From contig NC_018397.1 of assembly GCF_000208865.1 (NCBI RefSeq), forward strand, positions 2,170,001 to 2,234,000: 64,000 bases of DNA, given 5' to 3'. Both the position numbers and the translations under genes were made by a program. Shown piece by piece: positions 13,201 through 25,639 of the stretch. The notes under the pieces are model-generated. The model did no database searches. It was given only the letters and a program-made list of their open reading frames with translations, and had not been told where the DNA came from. How positions within the stretch are numbered: position 1 is the first letter of the stretch; the number at the start of each line of letters is the position of its first letter. This DNA is from Neospora caninum Liverpool (Eukaryota > Apicomplexa > Conoidasida > Eucoccidiorida > Sarcocystidae).

Positions 13201-16200
13201 TCGCCCTCAACTCCACGACCCGCTCAGACAACTCGAGACCCCCCAGTGGGTACATGCCGCTGACTGCCACGTCTACGACGGCGTCTTCCGCGTCGCCTCA
13301 TTCGGCCAAGGCCGTCGAGGGCGGCTCGTGGGAGGAGCAAGTCGACTGCGAGGCGTTGCTTCAGCTGCAAGAGGAAAACACCAAGTGGGAACTTCTGATG
13401 CAGGCGATTGCGTTGAACAGCACGGCGTTTCTCGAGCCCGAAGACGTGGTCGTCGCGGAAGGCACCGACGAAGAAACGACGGTCACGAACGTCAAGCACG
13501 TCGGGTCGCCGACCGAATGCGCTCTCCTCGCGTTCCAGGATCAACACTGCGGCGGCGACTACGCGTCGACTCGGCGGCGGTTTCTGGGCGAGGACGAAGT
13601 GCAACTCATCGCCCGGGAGGACTTCTCGAGCGACCGGAAAATGATGACTTCCGTCGTGCGTGTCCCTCGAGACGGAGACGCGGGGTCGCCGTGCATTCTC
13701 CGCGTGTTTGTCAAGGGCGCCGGCGAGCGCGTCCTCGCGCAGTGCTCGTCCGTCGCGTTGAGTTCCGGGGCGATCGAGCCTTTGACGGCTGCGAAGAAGG
13801 CCGAGATCGAGAAGACCGTCGTCAATGCCATGGCGTCGGAGGCGCTGCGCACCATTTGTCTCGCGTTTCGCGACATTGACCCCGAAGTCGAGTCTGACTG
13901 GCGCGAGCGATGTGAGCCGCCGCTCCAGTGCTGCCTGAAGGCGGAGACGAACTTGACGTGCCTGGGGATTGCTGGAATCGAAGACCCGGTTCGCGACGAG
14001 GTGCCGGGCGCTGTGGCGCAGTGTCAAGGGGCGGGCATCAAGGTCCGGATGGTAACGGGAGACAACATCATCACGGCGAAGTCGATCGCGAAACGCTGCG
14101 GAATCTTCCACGAGGACGCGGGCGGGATCGCCATGCTTGGCCCGGACTTCACCCGGGCCATCGGCGGCGTCGTCTGTCAGGCGTGTCAGACGGAAGTCTG
14201 CGCCTGTGCGACTGACACCAAGACTGCGGAGGAGCAAAACCGGCCGCTGCGAGTCGACGTCGTGCGCGACATTGACGCCTTCGACAAGATCTGGAGTCGC
14301 CTCGAAGTTCTCGCGCGGTCCCAGCCGAGCGACAAGTACGCACTGGTCACGGCTCTGAAGCAGAAGGGCCGGGTTGTCGCAGTCACGGGCGACGGCACGA
14401 ACGACGCGCCGGCGCTGAAAAAAGCCGACGTGGGCTTTGCCATGGGGCTCTCCGGCAAGGAAGTTGCGAAGCAGGCGGCAGACATTGTGATGCTCGACGA
14501 CAACTTCACCTGCATCGTGAAGGCCGTTCGCTGGGGCCGCAACGTGTACGACAACATCCGGCGCTTCTTGCAGTTCCAGCTGACTGTAAACGTCGTCGCT
14601 GTCGTGCTGACTGTCGTCTGCGCGGCAGTCGAGCGCGAGGCGCCGCTCTCCGCTGTCCAGATGCTCTGGGTGAACCTGATCATGGACTCCTTCGCCTCGC
14701 TCGCCCTCGCGACCGAGAGCCCCACCGACGATCTCCTCAACCGGAAGCCCCAGGGCCGAGACAGCTATCTGATTTCCAGAACCATGCTCACGAGCATCGT
14801 CGCCTCTGCGATATACCAGCTGACGGTCATGATCGGCCTCATCTTCTGGGGCGAACGCTTCCTGCCCGAAACCAAATGGTCCTTCCTCACTGACGAAGAG
14901 CGCAAGACGCTCGGATTCTGCGAATTCTCCGACTGCGACTTCGCCACTTGTAAGCGGCGACAGCGAAAAGACAGCGAAGGGAAAGCGAAGAGGAAGCGAA
15001 AAGACGGAGACCGAACCAAGGTGAAACGAGGGGTTGAGAGCGGGGGAAAAGGAAAAGGGAGACACACGAGACGAAAGACAAGAGGGGTGTGAGGCGAGAG
15101 AGGCAGGCCGAGGGTGTCGCGGGGTTTTCTTCACCGAAACTGCGGTTTTTTTGCGGTGCGCTTTTGCGGATCTTCAGACACAGGCACGCGCATGGTCTCT
15201 GGCCGCCGGTACAAATTGTTTTCGACCGAAGACGACTACAAACTGGACTGGCTGCGGGAAGTCGGGCCTTCGCGGCACGGGACGTTCGTCTTCAACACGT
15301 TTGTCTTTATGCAAATCTTCAACATGATCAACGCGCGAGACGTCGACGACACCCAGATCGAGAAAACCAGTCTCGCCGCGTCTATTCTCGGGATGATGCG
15401 GAACCGTCTCGGACTCGGCATCTGGGTCCTCATTCTCGTCGGCCAGGTGCTCATGACCGAATGCGGCGGCAGGCTTCTGGGCTGCAATCAAGAGGTCAGC
15501 AGTCCAAGGCGCAGAGCCGCAAGAGTCTCTCGTGCAATGTGTTTTGAAACCCCTCCGTGTGGTAAACGTTTCCTCTTGGGAAAGGCGGCGCTCGAGCAGA
15601 CGTCTCGCGCGCACGCTGGGTCTCTCCGCGTTGTTTCGCGACATCGATTTCACCACAGCGAGATTCAGAAACGAGAAATCCTGGACACCTCGCCAGCTGC
15701 GTCCCGCAGTGTCAACCTTTCCCCCAGAAAACGCCCTTGGTTTCAAGTTCCGTGTTGTCGACGCCGTGTAGGCGCCTCTCTGACTCATGCATGGTTTCTC
15801 TGTAAGCTTCCCACATTTTGTCCCTTTGAGACCTGTGTCTTTCCACTTGTTTCCTTTCCGGCCTCTCTCTCTCTATTTATAGCGTTTTTCCTGCTTTCCT
15901 TGGCCGCTTCGCCCGTCTCGTTCCGCACCTGTGAACTCTGCCTCTGTTCGGTCTCTTTGCTTTTCTCTTTTTCAGGGTCTGAACCGCGAGCAGTGGATCT
16001 TGAGTCTGTTGATTGGTCTCGGCGGTTTGCTCTGGGGGCGGCTGCCACGCGTTTTTCCATGGCTGTACCAGATTGCTCCCGAACTCGGAAGTCGCGAGGA
16101 GATGCTCGAGGAGACACACAGCATCGCCCTCGAGCTGCGTGGCCGAACGCCCGGCCGGATCAACGAGAGACTCGGACTCGCGAGTTACACGTTTGCGAAG

Positions 16201-16422
16201 AAGTACGCGAAGAAGGCGCGCCTGATGACTCTCTCCCGCCTCCGGTCCCGGCGCCTCGAAGGCGGGAGAGAAGGCCGGAGCAAAGGCATCTCTTCCTTTT
16301 CGACGCTTGCCAGGAGAGGTCTCGCGCCTGGCAGAGGCGAGGGAGCCCGTGGAAGTCCGCGCCAGCATCGATCGGGCGGCTCGAGCCCGCGGGGGGCAGG
16401 CTGCCTCGTCGAGATGCGATGA
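10224..16422 (+). CDS. Fusion protein: drug/metabolite-transporter-like domain plus PMCA-type Ca2+-transporting P-type ATPase
   Basis: Exons 10224-14949, 15178-15494 and 15976-16422 join in phase to 5490 nt (1829 residues). Residues about 25-330 are very hydrophobic, with roughly ten membrane segments and motifs such as LLLTWWQL and ELNFYQNLSG, as in TPT/nucleotide-sugar transporters. A cytoplasmic linker follows, then a complete type IIB P-type ATPase: TGES near 678, PEGLP near 892, phosphorylated Asp 935 in CSDKTGTLTKNQM, KGAGERVL, MVTGDNIITAKSIA and GDGTNDAP near 1390. Exon 2 encodes the typical PMCA segment FVFNTFVFMQIFNMINAR and exon 3 begins GLNREQWILSLLIGLGGLLWG. The basic C-terminal tail (near AKKYAKKARLMTLSRLRSRR) could be a calmodulin-binding or autoinhibitory segment, which is inference. 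I chose the ATG at 10224 (A at -3, G at +4); the frame is open back to 9939. Expected role: calcium export at the plasma membrane or into an acidic store. The substrate of the N-terminal domain is unknown. Confidence 0.9.
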
Positions 16423-17484
16423 AGATCCAAAGACACAGAGAGACAAGGGGAAGCCTGCGCGACGTGTGAGCGAAGGCGAGAGCAGAGAGACAAACTGCTG
16501 CGCTGGAGAAGCGAGGCCAGCAGGGACAAGGCTGCTACCCTAACCCTCCCCGCCCCTCCCCCACGCCCCTTCCACACTGAAGCGAGGACACTCCCGGCTA
16601 TATATCCCCCGGAAAAAACAAAACCCGAAGGCGAAGGGAAACGTGGCTGAGAAGCAGGTGCATAGGCGTGCAGGTTCTGAGGAAAAGCCGAGCAGGCGAG
16701 AGAAAGTCCACCCGTGGAAACGGACCGGTGTGCAAAGGAAGAGGACGCGAGAGAATCGGGGCGGGTGGGGGGGGGGGCGGGGGGAAGCGTGGGCGGTTTT
16801 TGCGTCTCCCTGCAGAACACGTGTGAAGTGGGTTTTTTCCTTTGGGGAGAAAGCATCAAACGTGAGAACTGGGTCACATCGCAAGTCCCATCTCACATGA
16901 CGCAGATGTGCGTATCTTTAAGCGCGCCTGTCGATCTCTAAATATGTACGCTTGTATTCACGTGTTTGCATTCATGTGGCGCTTCATAAAATATCTAAAT
17001 AGCTTTACGTGTAGATGCATGCATCCACCTATCCACACCTATACACATATAGCCGTCTAGAGCTGATGTTTTGAGGGTCCGTGGGAGGCGATGTGTTGTG
17101 GGAAATGGAGAAACCCGTCGAGTGGAAATCAGGTTTTTTGCTTCGCGCGTTCTCGTGGAACGATGCGCGGCTCACTGATTTTTTTCGCCGCTGCGCCGAT
17201 TCATCCGCTCGTGCGACACGTCTGTTTGAGACATGCAGAAGGGTGAAGAAAATGCTTTGTGGCAGAGACTCTCAACGCGCCATGCCAGGCTCCTCGGCCC
17301 CGCCTGCACGTTGGGAGCATATGTAGTCCAAAGCTTCCAGAATCGCCGAAAAACGTGCCTCAAGGCCCAATTCGGAACCCGAATTCGCGCCACGGACAAG
17401 TCCCTAAATGTCTTTTCTTTATCTATTTGTACATGCGTATCAACCTGCACCGATACATCTACGTATCACCATGCCTGCCTATCA

Positions 17485-17523
<39 letters not shown>

Positions 17524-17526
17524 TAT
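17485..17526. repeat. TA dinucleotide microsatellite
   Basis: An almost pure run of alternating T and A, interrupted once by G, between two plain sequences. Similar runs occur near 2331, 5325, 22040, 35560, 36160, 36217, 39740 and 49102. Confidence 0.9.
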
Positions 17527-17742
17527 GCAGAAAAACGAATATGCTTTTTGGCATCTGGAGGCGCGACACTGTGTCGGCTCTGTTGGGGGGGCGCCTGCCA
17601 GCCTGGGAGCGTCGTCCATTCCCCTCGATATACAGCTTACAGGGAATCCAGTCGCAGAGAGGGCCGAGCTGAACGGGCACATCATCGTGCTTCGTCTGTT
17701 TTCCGAAAAAAGCGCCTCTCTTCATTTCTTCTCGCCCCGTTT

Positions 17743-17761
17743 CCCCCCCCCCCCCCCCCCC
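17743..17761. repeat. Poly-C homopolymer, 19 nt
   Basis: An uninterrupted run of C in intergenic DNA. Its exact length is likely to vary between strains and to be error-prone in sequencing. Confidence 0.9.
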
Positions 17762-19145
17762 GCGTGCCCGCAGTTCCGTGTGTGTCTCCGCGTTTTTCAT
17801 GGGCCGTAGCGCCCGTACGTAAACACTGGTGTGGCGGCGAAAGACCCGATTTTCGATCTCGCTTGTTCTCTACGGGTTTCCGGGTGTCTTTCTTAGAACC
17901 CTTTCGCTTCGCTATGCGGGGTGAGGACGCTTCTCCGGTGGCTTCGTCTCCAGTGACGAGGGCCGGGAGAGAGAGGTTCTTGTCGCATTTATTCTTTGGG
18001 CGCGCGACTCTGAAATTCCTGCTTGAAAATGGATCGTTTTTTGCTTCTCTTCTGGTCTCCCCGCGCAGCACGCGGATCGGAAGGAAACTTTTTTTTCTGT
18101 GTCCCTGGTCCGTCGATGCAGGGCGGTCCCGCCCATCAGCCCCCCTCGCGTTGCCGCCGAAATACCGTTTTTCACGCGCTAGAGATCTTTCGCTCTCACA
18201 TCTCGCCAGATATTTCCAGGAGTCGAACCGCCTAGAGACAGGCAACCCAGATCTTTCAGGCAGATGTGCACTGTGCAGAGTTTTGCGTGCATTCGATCTT
18301 TGTGTGGACTGCGGTTGTCGGACGGAGAGAGAGACGCGCCACACAGGCGCCGATTCGTCCCACAAGAACGGAGGGCTGCGGCCCCTCGCAGCTTGTATCG
18401 CGTTGAGCGCGCAAAGAGATGTACGACGCACTCTGGCAAAACGCCCGCAGCTTGCTGGTAGGGTGTTCCCGAAGGGTGGGCGGAGAGACAGTCCGTTGAG
18501 AGTCAAGAGCAGAAAAGAGGAGAAAGGAACCGGAACACGGGCGCCGACGCGAGACGGTGCAAGAAAAACACGCTGCGTAAAAAGGCGCAAGACGCCACGC
18601 AGCGAGCGATGGACAAACAATAAAAAGACGACCGAGAAGAAGAAGACTTGAAACAGGCCAGCGGAGAGAACACGAGACAAAAGCGTGTGCTTGTGTAACG
18701 GCTCGAACGCCCGACTCTCTCGGTCCACACCCAGAGAGCAGCGTGGCACCACGCTGGGCCAAGAAAAAAAGTGGAAGAGCGAGAGAGGATCCGCGGGGCT
18801 TTGGGACCAAAGACAGGAGAGAGAACCGACCAAAAAGACAAAGTGGTGTCACTAGGATCTCCAGATGGCCTTCAAAGGCAAGCCGACCGCTCCCAAAAAG
18901 CGCTCCGCCTTTCCACTGCCTATGCATGCTTTCACACACTCTCTGCAAGAGACGCTACACGCAGGATTCGGTCTTCGTGACTATACAGATCTACAGACAG
19001 AGGGGCGTGCAAATGGATGCACACGTGTAGATATCCAGATGCAGGGCGAGGTCTGTGTAGATGCATGGCCCATATATAGGTTTCCACATGTATCTTGGCA
19101 CAAGTCACATTTGTCGGAGTCCGACAGCGCGTTCGCGGGCGCTGT

Positions 19146-22025
19146 CTACTCGGGAACAGCCAGAGAGTTCCGTTCCAGCTCTTCGTTGCGGAACTTCTTA
19201 ACGAAAGCAACGATCTCGTCTGCCGTCAAAATCTTTCCCGAGTCGTCCTGCGGATAAGTGTAGTAGCTCTGGTCGATCAAATCCACAATCGTCTGGGCGC
19301 GCACACACACACACGCACTCACAAAAGTTCCGACTTTTCCAGATCCACTTCCGTAAAGTTTCCCTCCACCGGACCCGGCGTTTCTCCGCAAGGCCCCGCG
19401 TTCCGTAGACACATGCAGGCGCGACACTCCCAGTCACACACAACAGGTCGAAGCGTCGAGAAGAAGGCTGAACTCTCTGAGAAATACCTGTACACCCAGT
19501 CACACACCTATCTCTTCTAGACAAAGAAATACATGCACGTGTAAGAAGATGCGTCGATTCATGTGCGTGTACTGCAGTCGAGATATTTAGATACACACAG
19601 GTACGTCCTCATCTCTAGTCCACGGGCATATACACATGTACGTGTGTTTCCGTATATGTGTGTGTCGCTCGCGATACTGCTGTGCGCTTCTGTGTAAGGC
19701 GCGTGCTTACCAGTGTCGGCCCCTTTGTCTCTTTGCCTGTGCCGGGAGCCGGCTCTTGTCGGCAGATTCTTCGGAGGGCGATGGAGCGAGGCGAGAGCTT
19801 CTTGGCTGTGAAGAGCCGAGGCAGCGGAGGCACGCCGCCGTCGTTCTTCTGACTTCGGAGGACTCGCATCGCGTCCTCGAGGGCCTGCGGCGGAAAAATT
19901 CCCCAGAAAAATCTTTCAGTGATTCGCTCTCGCAGAGAGAGAGGACCCCAGCACGGAGTTTGCCGATCTATTTGCTCGCATCTGAGCAGTCGCCTTCTCT
20001 CGCCGTTGATGCGCGAGTGCTAACCGGAATCCACGTATCACTTATAAGGAACGTATTGCGACGTGAACAACTTAGAGGACTCGAAACAGCGGCGGCGGTT
20101 ACGGCGTATTACGTGGGCAGTGGGTGGAAAAGGAGCATTCGCCGCCTCTTCACACAACGCGTGAGAGGCTTTCATAACCGCGCAACAAAAAGTGCAATCT
20201 CGAAACCGCGTCGGCTGCTGAAGAAAGACCGAGGTTCGCGCCGAAACGGGGAACGAAAAACACAGAGAAGGAGGAGAAAGGAAACGAAGGTGCCGCTGCG
20301 TTCCAGCGGTGATTTTCCTCGGTGCACGCGCCAGGGGGCGACTTTCGTTTTCACCCTCATGCGTGAAAAAAGGTGGTGCTCCTCGTGCGTTGTGATTTTT
20401 TGTCGCGTTTTTGCTGTGGTCCACGCCTTGGGTGTTTCCTGCTCACCTTTTCTTGTTCCTCCTTCGCGCCTTCGTCCATCTGTTCCATGAAGAGGATCAG
20501 CGCCGGCTCATCTGCAATGCCTTCGACAGTTTCGCTCACGTCGTTGATGTCCTTGTCTTGCCACGGAAACCTCTCACCGTCGGGATCTTCCAAAACGCTC
20601 GGCACTCCCCGCTTCGTCAAAACTTCCCCCTCCTTCGACAGCCAAACCAAGGTCGGCAGAGACCGCACACTCAGGGCTTCCTGCAACGACAGCGATCGAG
20701 AGGGGTTGAAAACTTGGGCGTCTCTCCGCAGAAACACTCGAATCTGCTCAGCGTATGCCGCGCGCCTGAGGTATCGAGCCGCTCCACCAAAAAAGCATCC
20801 CAGTCACTCGCATAAATGCACATGGAACGGGAAAGGCAACGTTTCCCCTGTCTCGGCCTCGAAAGAACCCAAAACTAGTTAACTGAGTTAAATAATACAG
20901 GGTCAAGGAGAGGTTCAGACACGGTGCGCACACTGTTCGATCGTGGAAATAGGCCGCCCTGAAGAAAGAGTTTCCTACGACAGATGTCACGCCCCGACAC
21001 GAGGCAACGCGAGAGCCTGCCGGGAGGCGGGAAAGGAGAGTCGCGAGTGTTTGAGAGCCGTGCTTCTGCCTGAGCAGTCGCCGCTGTGGAAACAGGTACA
21101 CGAAAAACGTCTGACCTGGAGCATTGCTCGGCGCGTGGTGTCGGCGTAGGGTACGGCGAGGAAGCCGTCCATTCGCTTGAAGTATTCCTCGAAGGCTTTT
21201 TCGTCTCGGTCGTTGCTCACAAAGACAATCTCCACGTCCTTCCCTTGCTCCTTGAGCCCCTTGACTGTCTCGACGAGCTTCGGAGTGAAGGCCTGGCAAG
21301 GCGGGCACCACGAGGCGCTGAAGTAGATCCCGACGACTTTGTTGCTGAGAGTCTCCTGCGAGAGCGACACGGCAACGAAAGAAAAAGACAGGAAGCAAAA
21401 ACGTAGGAGGCAAGCCGGAGCAGAAAGGAGGAACCGCACAGCCAAATGCCCACACGCACCTCGAGCCCGTGGTTGCGGGAAACGGGCATGTTGAAAAGAC
21501 GCAAAAACAGAAACGAGAGAAACGACGCTTCTCTTGCGGCGCGAGAAACGACGCGTTTCTGCTCCCAAAAACTCGCCTTCCGTTTCCTTTCTGCGGCACA
21601 GTGCATCTCTCTGTCCGTTTTCGCGTCTTTTGTATCGCGTGCGCGGGTCTTACTTTGCCCAGCTTCGTCCCCTCGCCGTCCAGGAAGTCGTCGCCCAGAA
21701 GCTCCATGGGGCTCTTCTTTCTCCAGGGGAAATCCCCCGGCCGAACAATCATCGACGCATACGCATGCGGATTGATCACCTTCCCGTCCTGGTCGAGCAG
21801 AACCACGTGGGGCAAAGTCGACACTCGGAACTTTCGGTACAGCTGGTGAATCCGAGACTGCCCCGCTGCGTCGTCGAACGGTAAAGCATACCTGAAGCCA
21901 CAGGACAGCAACACAACAGTTCCACAGAGACTCCAAAAAACCTCTTTTTAAGACAGCCAAACCTACATTCCAACGTCCCATGCACCTCACTCACCAAGAA
22001 CACACTGCTTTCTATACATACATAT

Positions 22026-22058
<33 letters not shown>

Positions 22059-22079
22059 CATATATATACATATATATAC

Positions 22080-22110
<31 letters not shown>

Positions 22111-25100
22111 CATATATATATTGGGTATGTATGTGTACGCATATCCACGTGCACGGGTTCGCGAAAAGTCTGGGTCGAGGTGGAAGGTAAGTAGATCGCG
22201 AGAACGTGCGAAACATCTCGCTTCGTGCTTGCTCTCCCGTTGACCTGGCGTTCTGGCGAGCCGACGTGGGAGCAGAGTTTCAAGCGTCCATTCCTCCGAG
22301 ACGAGTCTGTGAAATCTTTACCAGGTCATCTCGCTAAAGTGTTTTTCCGCCTCGCGTGAATCGGCATCTGCAGAGAGATAGACGACGTTCAGTTCCTGGC
22401 CTCGCTGGCGACAGCCGTCAACGATCGCTTGGAGTCGAGGCGTGAACGGCTGGTACCCTCGAGCCTGCGAGAAAGGAAAAACTCGGACGCGGGCGCGTGA
22501 GAGCGCGGGTGCATGCAGAAGGCCCAAAGCAGGCAACAGGCAAAACAGAGGGAAGCAAATAAAAAGACTGGATACACAGGGAAAGCACACAAACGGGACG
22601 CACACACGCAGAATCAGCCTCTACGCAGGGGGTGCTGTCGAAGCCTCGCGTTAAAACACGGGCGCCCACCCCGACCGCACACGGAGAAACACTCCGCGCC
22701 TTTGTTTCTCTCTCTTCCACGTTCTCCCGCGGTTTCCACGTCTTTCACGCCTTTCCTTTGCTCCCGTTGCTCGCGCGTCACCTGCAGCATTTCCTCAACG
22801 CCGCGTCCCGAGAAATACAGAGCCGTCACGCTTCCGGCCTTCCCCAGCACGTCGCCCGTGGCTTCTTCGAGAACTGTCGACGGAGCTCCGTCAGCGGGCG
22901 CTTCGCGTTTCAGCAACACGTGGCCGAGGAGATCCGTGAACGGCGTCGGCGGCCGTTCCAGGCGTTCGCGTCTTCGGCGACGCAGGACGCTGCGAGTGTA
23001 TTTGATTCCGAGAGTTCCTGGAAAACAAAACAAAAGCGGAACAGAAACGACGCGTGAAACACTTTAGGGCCGGGGTTGCCACTCGAATGCGCATACGCGA
23101 GCGGCTGTTCACCGGACGCCGCACCAAACCCCAGAAAAAAGAACCGATTAACGCACAGATCAAAACTGGAAGAGGCGCTCTTTGGAGACCGAGAGAGTCT
23201 TCTTGGACACAAGAGGAAACGGAGTGATAAACCCTCTTTGTTTCCCAACTCTCTTCAGAAGCACATACATATCCATTCCACCCGTATACGCATATACTGA
23301 AATGTATATAAACAGGTATACTTTGGTGTCTATGTGGAAGCACACCTACGCAGAGATGTAGCCGTATACATTCACGTTTATAGAGACGCATGAGCCTGTA
23401 TATACACATGCATATATATGTATATATATATACAATGATATATGAATAGATAAGAGTGTTGACATATATATAGATATATATGTATATCACGTTTCACGTG
23501 TAGCTCTGTATACATGTGTATCCCTCTCTTACCCAATAAATAAATAAATACATATATATATATATATGAGTGTGTATTTGTGTGTAGAGATGCACGGATG
23601 TCTGCGTAGGGCTTACCTAGGGCCACCACCCCGCTGAGGCCGAGAAGAATTTTTGCAGCGGGGCACGTGACTGCGGCCTTCATCTGTCTGCCGAGGTTGG
23701 AGAGAGCGCCGTCCTCTTCTTCATCGAATGGAGAATAGGCTGATGCAAAAGAATTTTTGGAAGAGCCGAAGGACGCGAAGGCCATGCCATCCCGCTGGGA
23801 AGCTGAATCGCTGAGCACATGACAGAACGCACAGGAAAAAGGAGAGACATGAAGGGAGAGTGCCTTTCTGCCTTCCCTTGCTCGTGGACATGCAGCCACT
23901 GGTGTCCTGGGTCTAGACTCTCTCTGCTCACAGTCACCCATCTTTTTCACGTATGTCCATCTCCCTCACCTCACCACCGGGGCAACTGTATGTTTAAATT
24001 TTTCTACTGAAGAAAGGAATCCTGCTTCCGAAACGGAGTGATCGCGGTTCTTCTACCTCGCAGGGGTGCTATCGTATACCCGAGTGAATCCCTACCCCAT
24101 TGTTCTCATTGCCACGTAGATTCTTTTGCATCTCTTCCCTTCCAGGCAGATGCATAAACGCGCCAATCAACCGCACCTAACCGAAGTGCGGATATACCCG
24201 AGTCCAAACCTGTATATGTCTATATGTGTGGACAAAAATCAATAGATATAGCATTTTAAATCGAAACAGACATACATGCATCATTTCGTATACAACGGTC
24301 CATTTGCCTATCTTCATGAAGGGAAGTAGAAGTGTAAGCAGGTACAGCTGCATGCATCCGTCTACAGATATGGACAACGAAATATTTACGCATACATACA
24401 CATCGACAGAAAGCGAGAGAAATGCCGATCTGTTCACATAAACAGATATCGATATCGCTATTGTTCAATGTATGGACGGGAAAGGAAGGCGGCCTGGCAG
24501 TGCCTCGCTCGGGGCCTTACTGTCGATGTCTTTGGATCGACCTCTCGCTTCTTTGGTCTTGTTCCCGACACATTCCACTGTTCCTGGTGCACGTGTTTCC
24601 TTCTTGCTTCCGCGCACGTCCGCTTTGCGTCACCGTGAGGGAAGAGGAAGTTGTTGGGGAGAGGACGTGAGTTGGCGAGGCCGAGGGCTGCTGGGAAACC
24701 GATGCGAAGAAGGGAGTCTGTTCGCGTTCGCTCCTGCCTATGCGGCTGCTCACGTCGCTCGCTCCTCCGACGTGCATCGCTTCCCTGTTCTCGTCTTCTC
24801 TCTGTTCATCCGCAAACAGGGACGAAGCCGATACCGGGAGGAGCTGTCCGGCTGCATCCCGCGCCAGGTGTCTCTCCTGCTGGTCAAGCTTGCTTGCGTC
24901 GGAGCGGCCTCGCCGTGGCGCTTCTTTTTCCGTGAAAAGAGAGGAGGCAGCCGAAGGCAAGTCGCCGGCAGTGCTCTCCGGCGACGGCTCGAGCTGCGAA
25001 CAAAGGAAAGCCGAAACCTACAGTTCCATGGAGAAGAAAAGGGAAGTACAAAAGAAGGGGACGGGCCAGAGAAGGAAGAAATGAGGAACCGGGAAAAAGC

Positions 25101-25639
25101 GAGACGGAAAGGAGAGAAAGGAAAGAAGAAGAGACATTGGAGAGGAAGAAGAGACACTGGAGAGGAAGAAGAGACACTGGAGAGGAAGAAGAGACATTGG
25201 AGAGGAAAGAGAATGAAGAGAGGGAGAAGAAGAGCGCAGACACGGGGAGAGGGGAATTGAGCGGTGGAGGCAACCGGTTTGAGGGGAGAAAAGGGAGAGG
25301 CACAGTATGGCGATGAGGAAACCCGACAGACAGGACGGGAGAGAAGCGAAGGTCCCCGGCTTTTTCCATGAGCCGTTACACTTCCGCCAGAGACACAGAG
25401 ACGCTCCATAAATGTGCACTTACAGAGATGGCCGACGCCGGGTGGAGGCTCGGCGAGTTCGGTCGGGGGGGCAAGGCTACGAGAGAGAACAGAGAGAAGA
25501 CGGAGAGAAGAGCGAAGAGAGAGAGAGAGGACGGGCGAGGATTTTGGGAGAAGGGGGACGAACCAGGCGTCAGAGCCACGCGCCTCTTGGAAGCCCACAG
25601 ATGCCCCGGTCTGGCCGGAGCGGGGACACAGGGCTCCAT
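19146..25639 (-). CDS. Nucleoredoxin-like protein with two thioredoxin-like domains (ten exons)
   Basis: Minus-strand exons 25639-25424, 24993-24521, 23810-23617, 23017-22782, 22464-22322, 21891-21654, 21355-21116, 20680-20447, 19884-19711 and 19292-19146 join in phase to 2295 nt (764 residues). Residues 1 to about 290 are Ser/Arg/Glu-rich and probably disordered. The first thioredoxin-like domain (about 345-495) ends with [19 protein letters not shown]. The second (about 501-660) carries [17 protein letters not shown] with the redox motif WCPPC at 516-520, then [19 protein letters not shown] and [11 protein letters not shown], as in nucleoredoxin/tryparedoxin. In the first domain the matching site reads [12 protein letters not shown] and has no cysteines. 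A Toxoplasma nucleoredoxin has been linked to the apical complex; whether this is that gene I cannot tell. The last eight exons are secure. The two most 5' exons rest on phase and splice sites only: the start at 25639 is uncertain, an acceptor near 25481 could replace part of exon 1, and an in-frame ATG lies at 23785. Confidence 0.8.
22021..22123. repeat. CATA/TA-rich microsatellite in an intron
   Basis: Alternating TA runs broken by C, giving repeated CATATATA blocks. It lies in the intron between the exons ending at 22322 and starting at 21891 of the nucleoredoxin-like gene. Confidence 0.85.
25125..25204. repeat. Four tandem copies of a 20-bp purine-rich unit
   Basis: The unit GAAGAAGAGACATTGGAGAG occurs four times with a single T/C variation at one position. 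It lies in the first proposed intron of the nucleoredoxin-like gene. Because the unit is 20 bp, it shifts frame in each copy, so it is not a protein repeat. Confidence 0.85.

Larger units (their letters stand above)
16423..19145. other. Intergenic region between convergent genes
   Basis: This separates the 3' ends of the calcium ATPase (plus) and the nucleoredoxin-like gene (minus). It contains a G-rich run near 16769-16791, TA repeats, a 19-C homopolymer and many short ORFs without motifs. The overlapping long ORFs on both strands between 17233 and 18948 have no internal consistency and look like chance. The two downstream 3' UTRs must lie here, but no polyadenylation signal could be called with confidence. 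Confidence 0.5.

Noticed and set aside
12005..13879. 624-codon plus-strand ORF in a second frame of the ATPase exon
   Set aside because: Arg/Gly-rich shadow frame without motifs; the true frame holds DKTGT, TGES and GDGTNDAP.
13224..15134. 636-codon minus-strand ORF opposite the calcium ATPase
   Set aside because: It is the antisense shadow of a clearly coding, GC-rich exon with conserved ATPase motifs.
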